Assembly (NCBI GenBank): GCA_045642565.1 | Contig: JAZUJE010000013.1 | Location: forward strand, 77,230 to 141,229 | DNA: 64,000 bases | Source: UBA1764 sp045642565 | GTDB lineage: Bacteria; Bacillota; Clostridia; Peptostreptococcales; Anaerovoracaceae | Reading direction: 5' to 3' | Shown here: positions 17,101 through 26,225 of the stretch, piece by piece | Numbering within the stretch: the stretch's first letter is position 1 | Layout: every line of letters starts with the position of its first letter | The notes under the pieces: generated by a model | What the model was told of the DNA's origin: nothing | Seen by the model: only the letters and a program-made list of their open reading frames with translations | Databases searched by the model: none | Translations under genes and position numbers: made by a program

Positions 17101-20100
17101 TCTTTCTATAAACTTATAAGCAGGAACATTCTCTATAGGGAAATCTGTAGCGTTAGATTGATCCAATACCTTTCTTCCATTTTCAGACAGTATTGAAATG
17201 CCTTCTATTGCATCAGCATTAATGAAATTGTTAATTGCCACATCAAAGCTATCCGCAAAGCTCTTAATAAATTCCACATTATAGATATCTGTCTTATATC
17301 CAAATTTAGCGATATATTTACCATCAGATATACTTAGTTCTACACTTATCGGAGCCTTAGCGTCAGCTGATAAAATTGCAGCCATCTTCATATAATCATT
17401 GTCAATGACATCTGCGCCAAACTCAGATCCTTGGTAAGCAAATATAATATCTGATTTAATATCATATGCATTAGCGATTTCAGCGAATGAGAATATGTCA
17501 TTATTCATATTCTTAATCAGCTGTTTTTGTATGGCTTGAACAAATTCAAAAGGCTTCTGTTTTCCATCGATGGTAGCTATAATCGGAAGCGTCTTAACAA
17601 GCATTGCTACCGAATTAGATAACCTCGAGTCACTTCTGCCATTATAAATTGTTGTATATACCACTTGCTCTTTATGAATAAACGCACTAAGCAATATGCT
17701 AAATACAGCGTTAAAGAAAGCATTATCGGTTAATGCATTTTTCTCGCAATATTCCGAAACAAATTTTGGATCTATGCTAAGAGTTTTTGTCAGTTCTGCC
17801 GAGCCTGAAACTGTTGCATCTACATTCTTTGCAGGTAGGCAATCCGGATCGCAGCCGGAAAGCAATGAATCATAATATTGTTTTGCATCTGCATAATGCT
17901 GAGACTTTCTTTCATTTTCCTCGTCAAGCGCAAACTCAAAGCCCGTGTAGCTCTCTTTTTCAATAGGTCTACCCTCAATTGCAGCTTGAATATCAGAAAG
18001 TAAAATAAGCTCTGACGTTCCATCTGAAACAATATGATGCAAATCCATAAATAGATAATTGCCATTAGATGTTTGATATATAACAAATCTATATAGATTA
18101 GAATCCAACATCTCAAAAGGCTTAACAAGCTCACTCATTTCAGGAAGCTTTTCCTGTGTTTCAAATAAGATTACAACTTCATCTGAATCTTTCCTTAAAG
18201 CCTTAATATCTCCATTATCATCCATATGGAGTTGCATCTTGATATATGGATGTGCATCTACAGCAGTGCTTATTGCCGCTTTTAGCTTTTCTGTTTCTAA
18301 GCATTCTGATAGCTTAAATAAAACCGGAATATTATAAACCGTCGAATTCACATTACTGATTGATTCTACAAATATGCCATTTTGCGTTTGGGAAATCGGA
18401 TATTCTTCCAACATATCATAGCTTTGCTTCTTTTCAGAACGAGACAAGAAGCTTTCAAGCTTACGAACCGTGCTATTTTCAGAAATATCACTTGTTTTAA
18501 CTGTAACATCAAAAGCTTTTGCTAAGTCATAATTAAGCTTAACAGCACCAATGGATGTTAAACCGGCTTCGTATATATCAGTGTCAACTCCGAAAGCATT
18601 GTGCCCGATAGCGGCAGCAATGATATCAAATATCTTTTGCTGTAATTCATTTTCAGGAGCAACAATGTCATCCATTTTATATTCAGGAACAGGCAAAGCT
18701 CTCTTATCAACCTTCTGGTTTTGATTGAGTGGAATTCTATCCAACTGCATAATAACAGAAGGGACCATATAAGGTGGCTTTTCTGATTTAATAAATGCTT
18801 TAATATCTTTTTCATTCAATGGTTCGTCTGCAACAACATAAGCTGCCATAAACTTGCCGCCCGCATTATTATCAAATGCAACCACTGTTGCATCTTTAAT
18901 GCCCTCATATCTCCTTATTACTTCTTCAACTTCTGTAAGTTCAACTCTAAATCCCCTAATCTTTACCTGCATATCGCGTCTGCCAACAAATTGGATATTC
19001 CCGTCAGGCATATATCTAACGATATCCCCTGTGTGATACAAACGCTCATAGCCAACTTCTGTGGAGAATAGATTTGAAGTATAGCTTTGGGCAGTCTTAT
19101 CAGGCTTATTAAGATATCCTCTTGTTACATGCGGGCCCGCTATGACGAGTTCTCCGCTTGCCCCGACAGGAAGCAATCTTTGCTTTTCATCAACAACATA
19201 AAGTTTTACATTATCTATTGCTTTGCCAATTGGGTTATTTTTATATTTCTTATCAACCAAAAATTGTGACACCAAAACAGTTCCTTCGCTTGGACCATAC
19301 AAATTATAAAGTTTATATGGACCGACAGGATTGAGAGGCGTTAACGCTTCGCCGGCAACAGAAAGTTCTTTTAAAGTAGTTGTGCCTTCCATTAAAGCAA
19401 ACTGTCTGCCGACTTGCGTTGTCATAACACAGTCTGTTATTTTATTTTCATTAAAGTACTTTTGAATAGCTACTAAATCAAGTCTGATGTTTTCGGAAAT
19501 AATATGAAGTGATCCCCCAGAAGTAAGGATTCCGTAAATATCAAATACATTTGCATCAAAACCAAAGCTTGCGTATGCCGCACGCTTTGTATTGACATCA
19601 TATTCAAAGAAACTACGCATCCAAGCAGCAAGACACATCACATTAGCATGATCATATACAACGCCCTTCGGGACGCCGGTTGTACCTGAAGTATACAGCA
19701 CAATAAAAGCATCCTGAGGCTTCGGTGCGATGCTTGCAAGATCTACACAAGAATCATTAAGCCCGGCAATTTCAAAAGTCATCAATCTTTGCCCTTCATA
19801 TTCAGATGTGATGATAGAATTTAAGTCCGGAGTAGTTATCAACATCATTGCGCCTGCATCATGCATCATAAGATTCAGTCTTTCAGGTGGATAACTTGGA
19901 TCAAGAGGCATATATGCTCCGCCAGCTTTTAGTACTGCTAACGATGCAATAACCATATATTCATTTCTCGGAATTAAAATTCCTGTAATAGTTTCAGCCT
20001 TGACACCACAACTTACTAAATATTTTGCAAGCTTATCAGAAAGTTCATCGACTTCGCTATAACAGTATTTACGATCCTCACATACAACGCATTCAGCATC

Positions 20101-23100
20101 AGGATATTTTTGAGCCATATCTTTAAACAAATCAACAACAGTCTTTTCTGTATTATAAGGCTCTTTTGTATCATTAAATCTATCTATGATGCTAATGGCT
20201 TCGCTTGAAACAAGACTTATATCCGATAGCTTTTCAGCGCTCAGCATGTCAGATACTACCTTGAAATACATATTTGCAAAGCTTCTCATAAGTTCCTTAC
20301 TGTACTTTTCTGTTGAAAAATTGAGAACAGCTTTATACCCAGATGTGAGCTTATGAACCATCATCTGCATATCACCTGCAAGCTGGCCTAATGGGATTTC
20401 GGTATTGCTAAGCTTAGTACCCAAAAGCTCAACTCCAGTCAACATTTCTGCCTGATATACAAATTGAATACTTGTATTTATACCAAATTTGTGAACCAAT
20501 TCACTCATATCCATACAATCATGGTTCATCATATTGAAGAAATAGTTCTGTGAAGTAAGTAAAAACTCACCAACTTTAGAATTTTCATCTATATCAAAAT
20601 ATATCGGCAGTGTTCTTACAAACATACCAATCGAATCATTTAATCTTGCATCATGCCTACCATTATTAACAGTGCAGAACAAAGCATCCTTTGCCCCGTT
20701 AAATTTTGCTAAAGTATAAGCAAATGCAGACATAAACAAAGTGTTCTCCGTAATGCCATGCTTCTGTACAAAGGCCTCAACTGTTGATGTGTCAAGATAC
20801 TCTTCAGTACCAATAACCAGCTTATCAGAGCCCGGCTGTGAATTTTCACTAATCACATCTGGAATTAAAACAGAATCCGTTTCTATGCCATTAAGATTTT
20901 CAGCAAAGAACTTTTCAGCATCCTTATATCCATCAGTATCTTTTACTACTGCATCATGCACAGCAATATCAAACAAGCTAAGTTGTTCGGCTTTTATTTC
21001 TTTCCCGCAATAAGCATTTGTAATTTGATTTAAAAATACATTTGTTGATGTTCCATCAAAAATTAAATGGTGAACATCGTATGCAAAATATGAACTTGAT
21101 CCATCACTCCAAATTTCAAATCTGTATAACGGACCATTTTCATAATCAAACGGTCTGACAAATTCAGAACATGCACTTGCGACTGATTTAATTGTCTTGT
21201 GCTCTACTAAAATGTCAGCTGGTTTATAAAACATTCTTGCTTCGCCGGATACAATAGCAAATCTTGTATTAAAAACTTTATGAGAAGCCGCAACAGTCTT
21301 AACCGCCTGCTCGAATTTTTTGACATCGATATTTTTAGGAAGAGCCATATAAAACGGAATATTGTACATGACTGATTCCGGATTATTTATGCATTCCAAA
21401 TATACACCCCTCTGCGCGCCCGAGAGAGGATATTCATCAAAGATTTCTTCGTTATGTTCAATAACATTAGTGCGTTTATTGTATTGCTTCGCAATACCTT
21501 CCGGAGTCCTTCCGAGAAGAATCATCTCGCGCGTCAAACCATCAATATCAATTTCAGAAACAAGCATGATGGTTTTTATAGAATCGCCACCGAGCATAAA
21601 GAAATCATCTTTTATTCCAACTTTTCCACAATTAAGTATCTTTGTAAATGCAGCACAAATCTTTTCTTCAAATTGATTTGTTGGAGCAATATATTTTGTT
21701 CTAAAATCAGAAGTTTGTGGCTCTTTCAAGGCTTTTCTATCAAGCTTACCATTGATATTTTTAGGAAGTTCTGCAAGTTCAACAAAATATCTCGGAATCA
21801 TATATCCAGGAAGCTTCTTTTCGAGATACTTTCTAAGCTCTAACCCTAAATTATTGTCACCAGAATTCTGTGGAATGTAATATGCAACAAGATAATTCTG
21901 TCCGTTTTTATCTACAAAGAAATGAACAGCAGCATCTAAAAGCTCTTTGTTCATTTTTAACAAACTTTCAATTTCAAGAGTCTCTACTCTTTGTCCATTT
22001 ATCTTTACCATCCAGTCTTTTCTATTTACATAGACAACATCCCCTTTTTCTGTCTTGTAACCTAAATCGCCAGAATGGATAAGAGTCCTGCCATCATTAA
22101 GCTTTTCGAAAGTTTCTTTTGTCTTTTCAGGGTTCTTAAAATAGCACGTGTCAAAATACCCTACAGCACAAATTTCGCCTTCCTTTCCTTGAGGAAGTTC
22201 TACTCCGGCATCGTCAATAATTCGAAGCTCAACATCCTTAAGAGCTTTGCCAATCGGAGTATTCTCATAAGCCTTATCAATAATAAAGCGAGATACAATA
22301 AATTCTTCGCTCATACCATAAGATACTTCGAGCTTGTAGTCATCTGTATAGATATTTGAAACACGTTCACCGCCGGAAAGAATTTTCTTAAGCGACTTTG
22401 ATGTATTATTAAACAACTTTAACAATTGAGGAGACATCCATATTACAGATATTTCATTATCTCTAACGAAATCTGCTAAAGCAGCGTTCGATTTTCTTAC
22501 TTCCTCAGGAGTAATAAAAATAGTTGCTCCCATGCCAAGCATTGAAAAGCTTTCAAAAATCTGAACAGCAAATGCCAAGGAGCTTATTGCGGCAACTCTA
22601 AGAGGATCAACATCTTCTACTGTCTCGAATAGCCTTTCAGCGCCACGATACAAATCAGCCGCACTATGTAAAATTCCTTTTGGGTTTCCTGTCGAACCAG
22701 ATGTATAAACCATATACGCAGCTTCTGTACCATCATTTGGTTTGCAGTACAAATCATACTGGTCTATATCTTCAAAAAACTGTTCGGTAATTACACATTT
22801 TGCGTTACAATCGGAAATAATATATGAGATTCTTTCTTGAGGATATTCCGGAACTACTGGAGCAAATATACATCCAGCCTTTAATGATCCCAAATATGAA
22901 GCGATATATTCTAAATTTCTTCCCATGTTAAGAACAACAAAATCGCCCTTAACATAGCCAAGCGAATGAAGTTTTCCTGCCATTTTAGAACTGAGTTCAT
23001 CAAGCTCCTCATAGCTTGTACTTCTTTCACCATTTCTATCAACAATAGCAATTCTTTTCGGATATTTTTCAACAGATTTTTTAAACAGTTCAATGTAATT

Positions 23101-23103
23101 CAT
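14179..23103 (-). CDS. Three-module non-ribosomal peptide synthetase with terminal reductase (A-PCP-C-A-PCP-C-A-PCP-R)
   Basis: 2,974 residues. Domain order: A1 (phosphate loop TSGSTGNPKG near residue 137), PCP1 (LGGDS near 505), C1 (HHLIFDG near 679), A2 (TSGTTGVPKG near 1139), PCP2 (GLTS near 1514), C2 (HHIVSDG near 1691), A3 (TSGSTGNPKG near 2147), PCP3 (MGGTS near 2532), R (GASGFLG near 2619, later YVLSK). All catalytic motifs look intact and there is no epimerase or thioesterase. A1 has LAFAVQ where amino-acid A domains have FDxSV; the Asp that binds the alpha-amino group is Ala, suggesting a non-amino-acid starter. Hand alignment gives DAFVSALVL for A2 and DMSKLAGVG for A3; the latter resembles Asn/Asp codes. 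Reductive release would give an aldehyde or alcohol. The PPTase lies in the same operon. Confidence 0.95.
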   Translation of the reverse strand: MNYIELFKKSVEKYPKRIAIVDRNGERSTSYEELDELSSKMAGKLHSLGYVKGDFVVLNMGRNLEYIASYLGSLKAGCIFAPVVPEYPQERISYIISDCNAKCVITEQFFEDIDQYDLYCKPNDGTEAAYMVYTSGSTGNPKGILHSAADLYRGAERLFETVEDVDPLRVAAISSLAFAVQIFESFSMLGMGATIFITPEEVRKSNAALADFVRDNEISVIWMSPQLLKLFNNTSKSLKKILSGGERVSNIYTDDYKLEVSYGMSEEFIVSRFIIDKAYENTPIGKALKDVELRIIDDAGVELPQGKEGEICAVGYFDTCYFKNPEKTKETFEKLNDGRTLIHSGDLGYKTEKGDVVYVNRKDWMVKINGQRVETLEIESLLKMNKELLDAAVHFFVDKNGQNYLVAYYIPQNSGDNNLGLELRKYLEKKLPGYMIPRYFVELAELPKNINGKLDRKALKEPQTSDFRTKYIAPTNQFEEKICAAFTKILNCGKVGIKDDFFMLGGDSIKTIMLVSEIDIDGLTREMILLGRTPEGIAKQYNKRTNVIEHNEEIFDEYPLSGAQRGVYLECINNPESVMYNIPFYMALPKNIDVKKFEQAVKTVAASHKVFNTRFAIVSGEARMFYKPADILVEHKTIKSVASACSEFVRPFDYENGPLYRFEIWSDGSSSYFAYDVHHLIFDGTSTNVFLNQITNAYCGKEIKAEQLSLFDIAVHDAVVKDTDGYKDAEKFFAENLNGIETDSVLIPDVISENSQPGSDKLVIGTEEYLDTSTVEAFVQKHGITENTLFMSAFAYTLAKFNGAKDALFCTVNNGRHDARLNDSIGMFVRTLPIYFDIDENSKVGEFLLTSQNYFFNMMNHDCMDMSELVHKFGINTSIQFVYQAEMLTGVELLGTKLSNTEIPLGQLAGDMQMMVHKLTSGYKAVLNFSTEKYSKELMRSFANMYFKVVSDMLSAEKLSDISLVSSEAISIIDRFNDTKEPYNTEKTVVDLFKDMAQKYPDAECVVCEDRKYCYSEVDELSDKLAKYLVSCGVKAETITGILIPRNEYMVIASLAVLKAGGAYMPLDPSYPPERLNLMMHDAGAMMLITTPDLNSIITSEYEGQRLMTFEIAGLNDSCVDLASIAPKPQDAFIVLYTSGTTGVPKGVVYDHANVMCLAAWMRSFFEYDVNTKRAAYASFGFDANVFDIYGILTSGGSLHIISENIRLDLVAIQKYFNENKITDCVMTTQVGRQFALMEGTTTLKELSVAGEALTPLNPVGPYKLYNLYGPSEGTVLVSQFLVDKKYKNNPIGKAIDNVKLYVVDEKQRLLPVGASGELVIAGPHVTRGYLNKPDKTAQSYTSNLFSTEVGYERLYHTGDIVRYMPDGNIQFVGRRDMQVKIRGFRVELTEVEEVIRRYEGIKDATVVAFDNNAGGKFMAAYVVADEPLNEKDIKAFIKSEKPPYMVPSVIMQLDRIPLNQNQKVDKRALPVPEYKMDDIVAPENELQQKIFDIIAAAIGHNAFGVDTDIYEAGLTSIGAVKLNYDLAKAFDVTVKTSDISENSTVRKLESFLSRSEKKQSYDMLEEYPISQTQNGIFVESISNVNSTVYNIPVLFKLSECLETEKLKAAISTAVDAHPYIKMQLHMDDNGDIKALRKDSDEVVILFETQEKLPEMSELVKPFEMLDSNLYRFVIYQTSNGNYLFMDLHHIVSDGTSELILLSDIQAAIEGRPIEKESYTGFEFALDEENERKSQHYADAKQYYDSLLSGCDPDCLPAKNVDATVSGSAELTKTLSIDPKFVSEYCEKNALTDNAFFNAVFSILLSAFIHKEQVVYTTIYNGRSDSRLSNSVAMLVKTLPIIATIDGKQKPFEFVQAIQKQLIKNMNNDIFSFAEIANAYDIKSDIIFAYQGSEFGADVIDNDYMKMAAILSADAKAPISVELSISDGKYIAKFGYKTDIYNVEFIKSFADSFDVAINNFINADAIEGISILSENGRKVLDQSNATDFPIENVPAYKFIERNAAKIPDKTAIISNGESDSFKEFNNRINKIAHALIELGLNCNDIVGIVLDRSINVIATEIAIMKIGAAFLPMLPNYPDDRINYCLKDSASKLVITSDKIKAERPDLFSDSKSFITKTIEDLLLNNDISNPNIDVPMDALAYCIYTSGSTGNPKGVMIEERNLTNFVQSYNGEIMACEYEKVTGAGLGMASVSFDMSISEIYSTLCRGITFVMATEEEIHNPLALSKLIVDNDVQIIKCTPSFITNMIDIPEFYKAISNIKAVLLAAEALPENVADRLRQLSPEIRIINGYGPTETTVGCTAKIVDNPKHITIGLPSGNTKLFPIDRFGNILPPYAAGELIICGSGVSRGYINLPEKTKASFYTLEGLPAYHSGDIVRLDKNGEYEFFGRSDNQVKVRGFRVELDEIEKTFCSYNGIKQSKVVIRNNGKEDYLAGFFTADHQVDLPSLRAHLKSTLAYYMVPTAIMQLDVMPLTANGKIDKKALPEISVTKKQRGGKRVAKKSIEEQLCEVFKDVLGLEDYYIDDDFFEMGGTSLSASKVTMLLMSKGIEIQYQDIFDNPTPEMLADLINAKGNVAKDTSDLPNNNYASEFDDVLKYNSLPYASEVTRKPLGDVFLCGASGFLGIHILSELLQSESGHIYCLVRKGKYKSPEDRLKKLMAYYFDDFDDELFDSRISIINADVTNEDLAEKIKDIAFDTIINCAAIVKHYSADDSLENVNIHGVENLIAIAKDRKVKLIQISTTSIPGAHTEETYKQNVKMYENNHFIIDSMDNKYVLSKFSAECKMFEAIRNGLRGKVIRVGNLMGRFSDGEFQFNMTTNAFLNALRGFVTLGICPVGHSTDPMSFSPIDYTAKAVVVLAGTDDKFTAFHADSRYSFDEYMLIEAANRCGLRIDRIADDDYYKEYYQKLGDEKLNSRLSALVTNDRPDIHLVETDNKFTNNILYRLGFAWPFVDNAYLDRTIESIQTLGFFDYE

Positions 23104-23112
23104 AATTTGCTC

Positions 23113-24066
23113 CTACAAAATCCACTCCGATTTAATTTGATCACAAAGATTCATAACCTTAACGCTTTCAGAGTGAGGCATTGAATCACTTTCTAGCTTT
23201 CCTTTGTTTATACAATTAATACTTTCTTCAAATTCATATTCATATCCACTAATTTTAATAGGGAATTTATCATGTTTAATTAACTTTCTGTTAGCATCAA
23301 ATACTTCATAACTTGTCGGACAATTGATATCATCAATAAGAATATGTCCTCTTTCACAATGAATAATCCCTTCATGCCCACCATCACAGTCAATGCAAAA
23401 TGATAGACTTGCAAGTTTTCCATCTGTATAACGGATAGTAATATTTTCAGAAGCATCTATGCCGGTATTTGCAAAATTGACACTCGAGGTAACTTTTTTA
23501 ATATCATCACCTAAAAACATGAGCGCAAAATTAATTCCATAAACACCTATGTCGAGCAAAGCTCCCCCAGCCATAGATTTATCCATAATTCTTTTAATAT
23601 GAGACATGGCAAATGAATCACAAGCTGTAATCATTCTTGGATTTCCGATAATATCGCTATCCAATATGTCTTTCACAATTTGTTTAAAAGGCATATATCT
23701 AATCCACATTGCTTCGGTTAAATACACACCCTTTTCTTTAGCCAAATTAAAAACGTACTCAGCTTCATGAGCATTTATTGTAATTGGCTTTTCACAGATA
23801 ACATGCTTTCCGGCATTTATTGCATCTGTAATATTCCTAATATGCTCAGGATGCGGGGTACATATATACACAAGTTCAACATCTTTGTCATTATATAAAT
23901 CTTCATATTTGCCGTAGGCCTTTTTATAACCGTATTTTTGTGCAAATTCTATAGCTCTGTTAATATCTCGAGAGGCAACAGCATGCAATTCAAGCTTCGG
24001 CATTTGTGCTAATGTCGAAGAAACTATCTTTGCAATTTTTCCAGTTCCTATGATTCCAAGTTTCAT
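23113..24066 (-). CDS. Gfo/Idh/MocA-family oxidoreductase
   Basis: 317-residue NAD(P)-dependent oxidoreductase. The Rossmann motif GIIGTGKIAK is at the start, the family EKP motif is at about residue 93 (HVICEKPITIN), and a C-terminal substrate domain includes GGALLDIGVYGINFAL as in dihydrodiol dehydrogenase-like members. It ends 9 bases before the NRPS start and begins 2 bases after the MscS gene, so it is in the NRPS operon. Family members usually act on sugars or cyclic alcohols. Tailoring of the NRPS product (for example imine or aldehyde reduction) is only a guess from position. Confidence 0.85.
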   Translation of the reverse strand: MKLGIIGTGKIAKIVSSTLAQMPKLELHAVASRDINRAIEFAQKYGYKKAYGKYEDLYNDKDVELVYICTPHPEHIRNITDAINAGKHVICEKPITINAHEAEYVFNLAKEKGVYLTEAMWIRYMPFKQIVKDILDSDIIGNPRMITACDSFAMSHIKRIMDKSMAGGALLDIGVYGINFALMFLGDDIKKVTSSVNFANTGIDASENITIRYTDGKLASLSFCIDCDGGHEGIIHCERGHILIDDINCPTSYEVFDANRKLIKHDKFPIKISGYEYEFEESINCINKGKLESDSMPHSESVKVMNLCDQIKSEWIL

Positions 24067-24067
24067 A

Positions 24068-24847
24068 TTATTTTTGATGTATATCCATTTGTGGGTATGG
24101 GATCTCTATACCAGCGTTATCAAGAGCTGGTTTAATTGCGTCGTTAACAGCGTATGTTGCAGGCCAAAAATCTTTAGCCTTTACCCACCCTCTTAAGATT
24201 AAAACTATTGAGCTATCAGCATAGCTATCAACATGGCAAACAAGTTCTTTATCATTAAGATAATACCCTGTTGAGTTAGCAACACTAATTAAAGTCGATT
24301 TTGCTTTTTCAAGATCTGAGTTATAGGAAATCCCAATATTTATATCAAGCCTTCTTGCTCCACTTTTTGTCCAGTTGATAATTGAATCGGATGTCAAAGA
24401 GGAATTAGGCACGTTCACAATTTTATTATCTGCCGTTATGATTGTTGTGAAAAGCAAATCAATGCTATCAACTTTTCCTTCTATCGCCCCGGAAGAAATG
24501 TAATCACCTTGGGAGAACGGTTTTGTAAATATAATTAAAATACCAGAAGCTAAATTTGATAAACTCCCCTGTAATGCTAATGCAACAGCAGCACCAGCAG
24601 CAGCAAACATAGTGATAATTGATGTTGTATCAACTCCAAACTTGTTTGCAACTATGATAAAAAGAATGACTAAGAGGACAATCTTAACAGCATTGGTAAC
24701 AAATTTGAGCATCATATTATCTACATGCTTACTCTTTTTCATTCCCGTTTTCAATGCTATGGTTACAATTTTTATTACAACTAAGCCGATAATCAATATT
24801 GCTATAGCTGGGGCAATTGTTTTTAGAAAGAACTCTTTATAATCCAT
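24068..24847 (-). CDS. Small-conductance mechanosensitive channel (MscS family)
   Basis: 259-residue membrane protein. It has three transmembrane helices in the first 130 residues. The pore-lining helix and beta domain follow, with ALALQGSLSNLASGILIIF and KPFSQGDYI, both typical of MscS. It normally relieves turgor on hypo-osmotic shock. One base separates it from the Gfo/Idh gene, so it is co-transcribed with the NRPS. MscS relatives can pass small solutes, so a role in product or metabolite efflux is conceivable but unproven. A plain osmotic role is the default. Confidence 0.9.
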   Translation of the reverse strand: MDYKEFFLKTIAPAIAILIIGLVVIKIVTIALKTGMKKSKHVDNMMLKFVTNAVKIVLLVILFIIVANKFGVDTTSIITMFAAAGAAVALALQGSLSNLASGILIIFTKPFSQGDYISSGAIEGKVDSIDLLFTTIITADNKIVNVPNSSLTSDSIINWTKSGARRLDINIGISYNSDLEKAKSTLISVANSTGYYLNDKELVCHVDSYADSSIVLILRGWVKAKDFWPATYAVNDAIKPALDNAGIEIPYPQMDIHQK

Positions 24848-24886
24848 TTTTACCTCTTGTTAATAAATCGATGCAAACTACTATTT

Positions 24887-26194
24887 TCACTCTTTTGCTC
24901 TGCCAAAGAACATAAAGACAATTGAACTTATAAGCAATAAGAACGGATAAAACAAATACGGGATAATATCAAATGAACTGATTATTCCTCCAAGTCCGCT
25001 TATAGCAGAAATTGCAACAAGCATTTGAGCTCCATAAGGAATGATGCCTTGAACAATACATGAGAATGTATCAAGTAAGCTTGCCGTTCTCTTAGGAGAT
25101 ATCTGATATTCTGTAGCAATCTGTTTGGCAATCGGATTTGCTATAACAATTGCAACGGTATTACTTGCTGTTGCAACGTCAATAAGTCCAACAAGAAGCC
25201 CAATACCAAGTTGGCCTGCTTTTTGTCCTTTAAATATAAATCTAATCAAAGAAAGAAGCGCATCAAAACCCCCATTTTCGCGAACTAAAGCACACATTGC
25301 TGCAACAAGGATGGTAATTACTGTTGTTTCAAACATGCTGCTTACACCAGTCCCCATATTGGCAAAAAGCTCTATCGGAGTAGAAGCTCCGGTTGTCAGC
25401 ATAATAATTATTCCGGAAACTATTCCTATGATAAGCACTAAAAAAACATCTATACCGACAATGCCGCCAATAAGAACCAATACATATGGGATAATTTGAA
25501 TTAAGTTGTAATCTTCAAGTGCCACATCTCCTGAATACTCTTTCATCGACACAATACAAATCAATATTACAGTCACTACTGCGGCAGGAAGAGCAATTGC
25601 AAAATTTGATCTAAACTTGTCTTTCATTGCACAGCCCTGACCGTTACAAGCAGCTATAGTTGTATCAGAAATAAATGAAAGATTATCCCCAAACATCGCA
25701 CCTCCAATTACCGATGCAACACATAAAGGCAGACTGAATCCAGATGCATTTGAGATAGCAAAGGCTATTGGGGTAATCAATGTAACAGTTCCGACAGATG
25801 TTCCCATCGCAATTGATACAAAACAACTTATAAGAAAAAGTACTGCTACAAAAAATTTTGCAGGAATAAGCGACAGAATGAAGTATGCCACGCTATTAGC
25901 AGCAGATCTTCCAACGACGCCAACAAAAATTCCAGCAAGCATAAAAATGAGCACCATGGTAATTATATTAGGGTCGCTAATTCCTTTTCCCATAATCTCA
26001 AATTTCTTAGCATAATCGAATTGCTTAGTTTGCACGCAAGCGACGATAAGTGCAACCATAAAAACGACAACAATCGGAATATTGTAAAACCCCATAGGAA
26101 TTTTTAATACATACTCAAATAAAATTCCCAGGCCTAAATACAAAACCAAGAATACTAAAATCGGTAATAAAGCTTTTAAGTTTCCTTTTCTCAT
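24887..26194 (-). CDS. NhaC-family Na+/H+ antiporter
   Basis: 435-residue polytopic membrane protein with about 11-12 hydrophobic segments. Conserved features of the NhaC group include SIAMGTSVGTVTLITPIA, GGAMFGDNLSFISDTTIAA and DVATASNTVAIVIANPIAK. Members exchange Na+ for H+ or, in some cases, carry amino acids or malate/lactate, so the substrate is not certain. It lies 31 bases after the AI-2E-type gene and 39 bases before MscS, without a terminator between them, so all may form one transcription unit with the NRPS genes. Confidence 0.85.
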   Translation of the reverse strand: MRKGNLKALLPILVFLVLYLGLGILFEYVLKIPMGFYNIPIVVVFMVALIVACVQTKQFDYAKKFEIMGKGISDPNIITMVLIFMLAGIFVGVVGRSAANSVAYFILSLIPAKFFVAVLFLISCFVSIAMGTSVGTVTLITPIAFAISNASGFSLPLCVASVIGGAMFGDNLSFISDTTIAACNGQGCAMKDKFRSNFAIALPAAVVTVILICIVSMKEYSGDVALEDYNLIQIIPYVLVLIGGIVGIDVFLVLIIGIVSGIIIMLTTGASTPIELFANMGTGVSSMFETTVITILVAAMCALVRENGGFDALLSLIRFIFKGQKAGQLGIGLLVGLIDVATASNTVAIVIANPIAKQIATEYQISPKRTASLLDTFSCIVQGIIPYGAQMLVAISAISGLGGIISSFDIIPYLFYPFLLLISSIVFMFFGRAKE

Positions 26195-26225
26195 AACGAT
26201 TCCTTGTATATAAAGCTAAGCCCAG

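Noticed and set aside
18553..18570. Inactive second carrier domain (GLTS instead of GGHS/GGDS)
   Set aside because: The phosphopantetheine serine is present and the neighbouring helix looks normal, so it should be functional.
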